Assembly (NCBI GenBank): GCA_039105265.1
Contig: JAPFFF010000235.1
Coordinates: forward strand, 1 to 29,710
DNA: 29,710 nucleotides
Direction: 5' to 3'
Origin: Tritrichomonas musculus
Taxonomy: Eukaryota > Parabasalia > Tritrichomonadida > Tritrichomonadidae
Shown: in pieces, positions 23,841 through 29,710 of the stretch
Numbering within the stretch: position 1 is the stretch's first letter
How the letters are laid out: each line of letters begins with the position of its first letter
Made by a program: the position numbers and the translations under genes
Notes under the pieces: model-generated
The model's input: only the letters and a program-made list of their open reading frames with translations
Databases searched by the model: none
What the model was told of the DNA's origin: nothing

Positions 23841-25933
23841 ATGAACACGGAAACGAATACAGACGGGAACACGGAAGACCTTAAAGAATTTATTTTACAG
23901 ATGGTTATACTTTACTTATATTTGAAGATGCAGGATTCGAAAGACAAACGTACAGAACGGAATACATGAACACGGAAACGAATACAGACGGGAACACGGA
24001 AGACCTTAAAGAATTTATTTTACAGATGGTTATACTTTACTTATATTTGAAGATGCAGGATTCGAAAGACAAACGTACAGAACGGAATACATGAACACGG
24101 AAACGAATACAGAAACGAACACAGAAGAATATCTCGAAATTATGTTATATAAACAGTTCTATTTTGATTTTAAATATTATTCAGTAATCAGAATTAAAGA
24201 AAGGAATACATGAACACGGAAACGAATACAGACGGGAACACGGAAGACCTTAAAGAATTTATTTTACAGATGGTTATACTTTACTTATATTTGAAGATGC
24301 AGGATTCGAAAGACAAACGTACAGAACGGAATACATGAACACGGAAACGAATACAGACGGGAACACGGAAGACCTTAAAGAATTTATTTTACAGATGGTT
24401 ATACTTTACTTATATTTGAAGATGCAGGATTCGAAAGACAAACGTACAGAACGGAATACATGAACACGGAAACGAATACAGACGGGAACACGGAAGACCT
24501 TAAAGAATTTATTTTACAGATGGTTATACTTTACTTATATTTGAAGATGCAGGATTCGAAAGACAAACGTACGGAACGGAATACATGATCACGGAAACGA
24601 ATACAGAAACGAACACAGAAGAATATCTCGAAATTATGTTATATAAACAGTTCTATTTTGATTTTAAATATTATTCAGTAATCAGAATTAAAGAAAGGAA
24701 TACATGAACACGGAAACGAATACAGACGGGAACACGGAAGACCTTAAAGAATTTATTTTACAGATGGTTATACTTTACTTATATTTGAAGATGCAGGATT
24801 CGAAAGACAAACGTACAGAACGGAATACATGAACACGGAAACGAATACAGAAACGAACACAGAAGAATATCTCGAAATTATGTTATATAAACAGTTCTAT
24901 TTTGATTTTAAATATTATTCAGTAATCAGAATTAAAGAAAGGAATACATGAACACGGAAACGAATACAGACGGGAACACGGAAGACCTTAAAGAATTTAT
25001 TTTACAGATGGTTATACTTTACTTATATTTGAAGATGCAGGATTCGAAAGACAAACGTACAGAACGGAATACATGAACACGGAAACGAATACAGACGGGA
25101 ACACGGAAGACCTTAAAGAATTTATTTTACAGATGGTTATACTTTACTTATATTTGAAGATGCAGGATTCGAAAGACAAACGTACAGAACGGAATACATG
25201 ATCACGGAAACGAATACAGAAACGAACACAGAAGAATATCTCGATTTTATTATATAAACAGTTCTATTTTGATTTTAAATATTATTCAGTAATCAGAATT
25301 AAAGAAAGGAATACATGAACACGGAAACGAATACAGACGGGAACACGGAAGACCTTAAAGAATTTATTTTACAGATGGTTATACTTTACTTATATTTGAA
25401 GATGCAGGATTCGAAAGACAAACGTACAGAACGGAATACATGATCACGGAAACGAATACAGACGGGAACACGGAAGACCTTAAAGAATTTATTTTACAGA
25501 TGGTTATACTTTACTTATATTTGAAGATGCAGGATTCGAAAGACAAACGTACAGAACGGAATACATGAACACGGAAACGAATACAGACGGGAACACGGAA
25601 GACCTTAAAGAATTTATTTTACAGATGGTTATACTTTACTTATATTTGAAGATGCAGGATTCGAAAGACAAACGTACAGAACGGAATACATGAACACGGA
25701 AACGAATACAGACGGGAACACGGAAGACCTTAAAGAATTTATTTTACAGATGGTTATACTTTACTTATATTTGAAGATGCAGGATTCGAAAGACAAACGT
25801 ACAGAACGGAATACATGATCACGGAAACGAATACAGAAACGAACACAGAAGAATATCTCGAAATTATGTTATATAAACAGTTCTATTTTGATTTTAAATA
25901 TTATTCAGTAATCAGAATTAAAGAAAGGAATAC
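23841..25933 (+). repeat. Blocks of 2, 3, 1, 2, 4 A units
   Basis: The blocks close with B2 at 24091, 24585 and 24829, B1 at 25198 and B2 at 25815. G114 is in the unit at 24460, directly before an ATC-type B2. The only ATC-type A head is at 25440. Nothing here except repeat units. Confidence 0.85.
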
Positions 25934-27889
25934 ATGAACACGGAAACGAATACAGACGGGAACACGGAAGACCTTAAAGAATTTATTTTACAGATGGTTA
26001 TACTTTACTTATATTTGAAGATGCAGGATTCGAAAGACAAACGTACAGAACGGAATACATGAACACGGAAACGAATACAGAAACGAACACAGAAGAATAT
26101 CTCGAAATTATGTTATATAAACAGTTCTATTTTGATTTTAAATATTATTCAGTAATCAGAATTAAAGAAAGGAATACATGAACACGGAAACGAATACAGA
26201 CGGGAACACGGAAGACCTTAAAGAATTTATTTTACAGATGGTTATACTTTACTTATATTTGAAGATGCAGGATTCGAAAGACAAACGTACAGAACGGAAT
26301 ACATGAACACGGAAACGAATACAGACGGGAACACGGAAGACCTTAAAGAATTTATTTTACAGATGGTTATACTTTACTTATATTTGAAGATGCAGGATTC
26401 GAAAGACAAACGTACAGAACGGAATACATGAACACGGAAACGAATACAGAAACGAACACAGAAGAATATCTCGAAATTATGTTATATAAACAGTTCTATT
26501 TTGATTTTAAATATTATTCAGTAATCAGAATTAAAGAAAGGAATACATGAACACGGAAACGAATACAGACGGGAACACGGAAGACCTTAAAGAATTTATT
26601 TTACAGATGGTTATACTTTACTTATATTTGAAGATGCAGGATTCGAAAGACAAACGTACAGAACGGAATACATGAACACGGAAACGAATACAGAAACGAA
26701 CACAGAAGAATATCTCGAAATTATGTTATATAAACAGTTCTATTTTGATTTTAAATATTATTCAGTAATCAGAATTAAAGAAAGGAATACATGAACACGG
26801 AAACGAATACAGACGGGAACACGGAAGACCTTAAAGAATTTATTTTACAGATGGTTATACTTTACTTATATTTGAAGATGCAGGATTCGAAAGACAAACG
26901 TACAGAACGGAATACATGAACACGGAAACGAATACAGAAACGAACACAGAAGAATATCTCGAAATTATGTTATATAAACAGTTCTATTTTGATTTTAAAT
27001 ATTATTCAGTAATCAGAATTAAAGAAAGGAATACATGAACACGGAAACGAATACAGACGGGAACACGGAAGACCTTAAAGAATTTATTTTACAGATGGTT
27101 ATACTTTACTTATATTTGAAGATGCAGGATTCGAAAGACAAACGTACAGAACGGAATACATGAACACGGAAACGAATACAGACGGGAACACGGAAGACCT
27201 TAAAGAATTTATTTTACAGATGGTTATACTTTACTTATATTTGAAGATGCAGGATTCGAAAGACAAACGTACAGAACGGAATACATGAACACGGAAACGA
27301 ATACAGACGGGAACACGGAAGACCTTAAAGAATTTATTTTACAGATGGTTATACTTTACTTATATTTGAAGATGCAGGATTCGAAAGACAAACGTACAGA
27401 ACGGAATACATGAACACGGAAACGAATACAGAAACGAACACAGAAGAATATCTCGATTTTATTATATAAACAGTTCTATTTTGATTTTAAATATTATTCA
27501 GTAATCAGAATTAAAGAAAGGAATACATGAACACGGAAACGAATACAGACGGGAACACGGAAGACCTTAAAGAATTTATTTTACAGATGGTTATACTTTA
27601 CTTATATTTGAAGATGCAGGATTCGAAAGACAAACGTACAGAACGGAATACATGAACACGGAAACGAATACAGACGGGAACACGGAAGACCTTAAAGAAT
27701 TTATTTTACAGATGGTTATACTTTACTTATATTTGAAGATGCAGGATTCGAAAGACAAACGTACAGAACGGAATACATGAACACGGAAACGAATACAGAC
27801 GGGAACACGGAAGACCTTAAAGAATTTATTTTACAGATGGTTATACTTTACTTATATTTGAAGATGCAGGATTCGAAAGACAAACGTAC
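25804..27889 (+). repeat. Segmental duplication within the array, copy 2 (2,086 bp)
   Basis: This is the partner of 15303-17388, with B2 at 25815, 26059, 26428, 26672 and 26916 and B1 at 27410. I saw no difference between the copies, which suggests a recent exchange, copying event or conversion over 10.5 kb of array. An assembly join that used the same reads twice would look identical and cannot be excluded from sequence alone. Confidence 0.85.
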
Positions 27890-29710
27890 GGAACGGAATA
27901 CATGAACACGGAAACGAATACAGAAACGAACACAGAAGAATATCTCGAAATTATGTTATATAAACAGTTCTATTTTGATTTTAAATATTATTCAGTAATC
28001 AGAATTAAAGAAAGGAATACATGAACACGGAAACGAATACAGACGGGAACACGGAAGACCTTAAAGAATTTATTTTACAGATGGTTATACTTTACTTATA
28101 TTTGAAGATGCAGGATTCGAAAGACAAACGTACAGAACGGAATACATGAACACGGAAACGAATACAGACGGGAACACGGAAGACCTTAAAGAATTTATTT
28201 TACAGATGGTTATACTTTACTTATATTTGAAGATGCAGGATTCGAAAGACAAACGTACGGAACGGAATACATGAACACGGAAACGAATACAGACGGGAAC
28301 ACGGAAGACCTTAAAGAATTTATTTTACAGATGGTTATACTTTACTTATATTTGAAGATGCAGGATTCGAAAGACAAACGTACAGAACGGAATACATGAA
28401 CACGGAAACGAATACAGACGGGAACACGGAAGACCTTAAAGAATTTATTTTACAGATGGTTATACTTTACTTATATTTGAAGATGCAGGATTCGAAAGAC
28501 AAACGTACAGAACGGAATACATGAACACGGAAACGAATACAGACGGGAACACGGAAGACCTTAAAGAATTTATTTTACAGATGGTTATACTTTACTTATA
28601 TTTGAAGATGCAGGATTCGAAAGACAAACGTACGGAACGGAATACATGATCACGGAAACGAATACAGAAACGAACACAGAAGAATATCTCGAAATTATGT
28701 TATATAAACAGTTCTATTTTGATTTTAAATATTATTCAGTAATCAGAATTAAAGAAAGGAATACATGAACACGGAAACGAATACAGACGGGAACACGGAA
28801 GACCTTAAAGAATTTATTTTACAGATGGTTATACTTTACTTATATTTGAAGATGCAGGATTCGAAAGACAAACGTACAGAACGGAATACATGAACACGGA
28901 AACGAATACAGACGGGAACACGGAAGACCTTAAAGAATTTATTTTACAGATGGTTATACTTTACTTATATTTGAAGATGCAGGATTCGAAAGACAAACGT
29001 ACAGAACGGAATACATGAACACGGAAACGAATACAGACGGGAACACGGAAGACCTTAAAGAATTTATTTTACAGATGGTTATACTTTACTTATATTTGAA
29101 GATGCAGGATTCGAAAGACAAACGTACAGAACGGAATACATGATCACGGAAACGAATACAGACGGGAACACGGAAGACCTTAAAGAATTTATTTTACAGA
29201 TGGTTATACTTTACTTATATTTGAAGATGCAGGATTCGAAAGACAAACGTACAGAACGGAATACATGATCACGGAAACGAATACAGACGGGAACACGGAA
29301 GACCTTAAAGAATTTATTTTACAGATGGTTATACTTTACTTATATTTGAAGATGCAGGATTCGAAAGACAAACGTACAGAACGGAATACATGAACACGGA
29401 AACGAATACAGACGGGAACACGGAAGACCTTAAAGAATTTATTTTACAGATGGTTATACTTTACTTATATTTGAAGATGCAGGATTCGAAAGACAAACGT
29501 ACAGAACGGAATACATGAACACGGAAACGAATACAGAAACGAACACAGAAGAATATCTCGATTTTATTATATAAACAGTTCTATTTTGATTTTAAATATT
29601 ATTCAGTAATCAGAATTAAAGAAAGGAATACATGAACACGGAAACGAATACAGACGGGAACACGGAAGACCTTAAAGAATTTATTTTACAGATGGTTATA
29701 CTTTACTTAT
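27527..29710 (+). repeat. Right end: blocks of 3, 5, 6 A units and a partial A
   Basis: The blocks close with B2 at 27902 and 28646 and B1 at 29515; a 79-base partial A begins at 29632. G114 occurs in three units (27777, 28146, 28521), the densest cluster in the window. ATC-type heads return at 29140 and 29265. The array clearly continues past the right edge. Confidence 0.85.

Larger units (their letters stand above)
1..29710 (+). repeat. Two-monomer satellite array (A 125 bp; B 117/119 bp)
   Basis: The window is entirely head-to-tail tandem repeat and is cut mid-unit at both ends, so the true array is longer. Counted from the ATG of the shared motif, units begin at 87, 212, 337 and so on; 86 + 188x125 + 12x117 + 39x119 + 79 equals exactly 29,710. 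All units have one orientation. Among 188 A units I saw only five substitution types: codon 2 AAC to ATC (43 units), codon 2 AAC to AAA (one, 11721), codon 3 ACG to ACT (one, 10235), codon 31 CAG to CAT (four) and codon 38 ACA to ACG (eleven). Such uniformity points to recent amplification or strong homogenisation, typical of eukaryotic satellite DNA. The host is not identifiable. A scattered single substitution could have escaped reading by eye, but a missed indel is excluded by the arithmetic. Confidence 0.97.

Noticed and set aside
1-29710. CRISPR or other guide-array reading of the regular repeats
   Set aside because: The segments between the conserved boxes are not variable; only three body sequences exist, all 65-73 bp, and no associated gene is in the window.
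1-29710. A long repetitive polyprotein gene
   Set aside because: A is 125 bp, which is not a multiple of three, and every forward frame meets a stop within about two units; the longest stop-to-stop frame is 69 codons. Reading TGA as sense still hits TAA at unit bases 42-44.
1-29710. Coding on the minus strand
   Set aside because: The longest open stretch at A-A junctions is about 43 codons and its ATG frame only about 20; all three frames have TAA in the AT-rich centre. This comparison also tempers the plus-strand coding claim.
1-29710. Bacterial operon of small genes, from ATGA overlaps, AGGA and sigma70-like hexamers
   Set aside because: More than 200 near-identical copies with no other gene is not an operon structure; AGGA precedes only units after B, with short spacing. 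Kept as a minor alternative only.
1-29710. Telomeric repeat, rDNA spacer or transposon-derived array
   Set aside because: No short G-rich telomere motif, no rRNA sequence, no terminal inverted repeats, target duplications or transposase-like frame is visible.

Overview
The whole 29,710-base window is one head-to-tail satellite array. I see no unique flanking DNA, rRNA or tRNA gene, transposon, or inverted unit. Taking the unit start at the ATG of the shared motif, the window tiles exactly as 86 bases of partial A unit, 188 complete A units of 125 bp, 51 B units (12 B1 of 117 bp and 39 B2 of 119 bp), and 79 bases of partial A unit. These sum to 29,710, so no unit carries any other length change.

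A 30-kb, almost error-free array of two interleaved monomer types is most like centromeric, pericentromeric or other heterochromatic satellite DNA of a eukaryote. The species cannot be named. GC is low (A 36%, B2 26%) but CpG is in excess (observed/expected about 1.8 in A and 2.0 in B2), which argues against a genome with long-standing dense CpG methylation such as a vertebrate. A prokaryotic, plasmid or phage source is less likely but not excluded: every A unit holds a sigma70-like hexamer pair at 17-bp spacing.

The layout is runs of A closed by a single B. The number of A units before each B, from the left, is: (2 complete plus a partial), 4, 3, 4, 6, 5, 6, 2, 3, 4, 5, 5, 13, 1, 4, 5, 5, 4, 1, 1, 1, 5, 12, 1, 2, 1, 1, 3, 5, 4, 5, 8, 2, 5, 5, 2, 7, 2, 2, 3, 1, 2, 4, 1, 2, 1, 1, 3, 3, 5, 6, then a partial A. 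Two B units never touch. Regions differ: 1-2179 uses only B1; 7628-9252 and 13814-15313 are long A-only runs; 19133-23840 is rich in one A subtype and built from about 1.5-kb higher-order copies; 15303-17388 and 25804-27889 appear to be an identical 2,086-bp duplication.

The most unusual point is coding-like. Each A unit is an ATG-to-TGA frame of 42 codons and each B2 unit one of 40 codons. Each frame's TGA overlaps the next unit's ATG as ATGA, so the array reads as more than 200 stop-start-overlapping mini-ORFs with shared N- and C-terminal peptides. Several differences between A and B, and between internal 12-bp sub-repeats, are synonymous. B1 breaks this frame, and the minus strand has open stretches nearly as long, so translation is unproven. 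Ancestry from a coding sequence, or chance preserved by recent amplification, are both live explanations.
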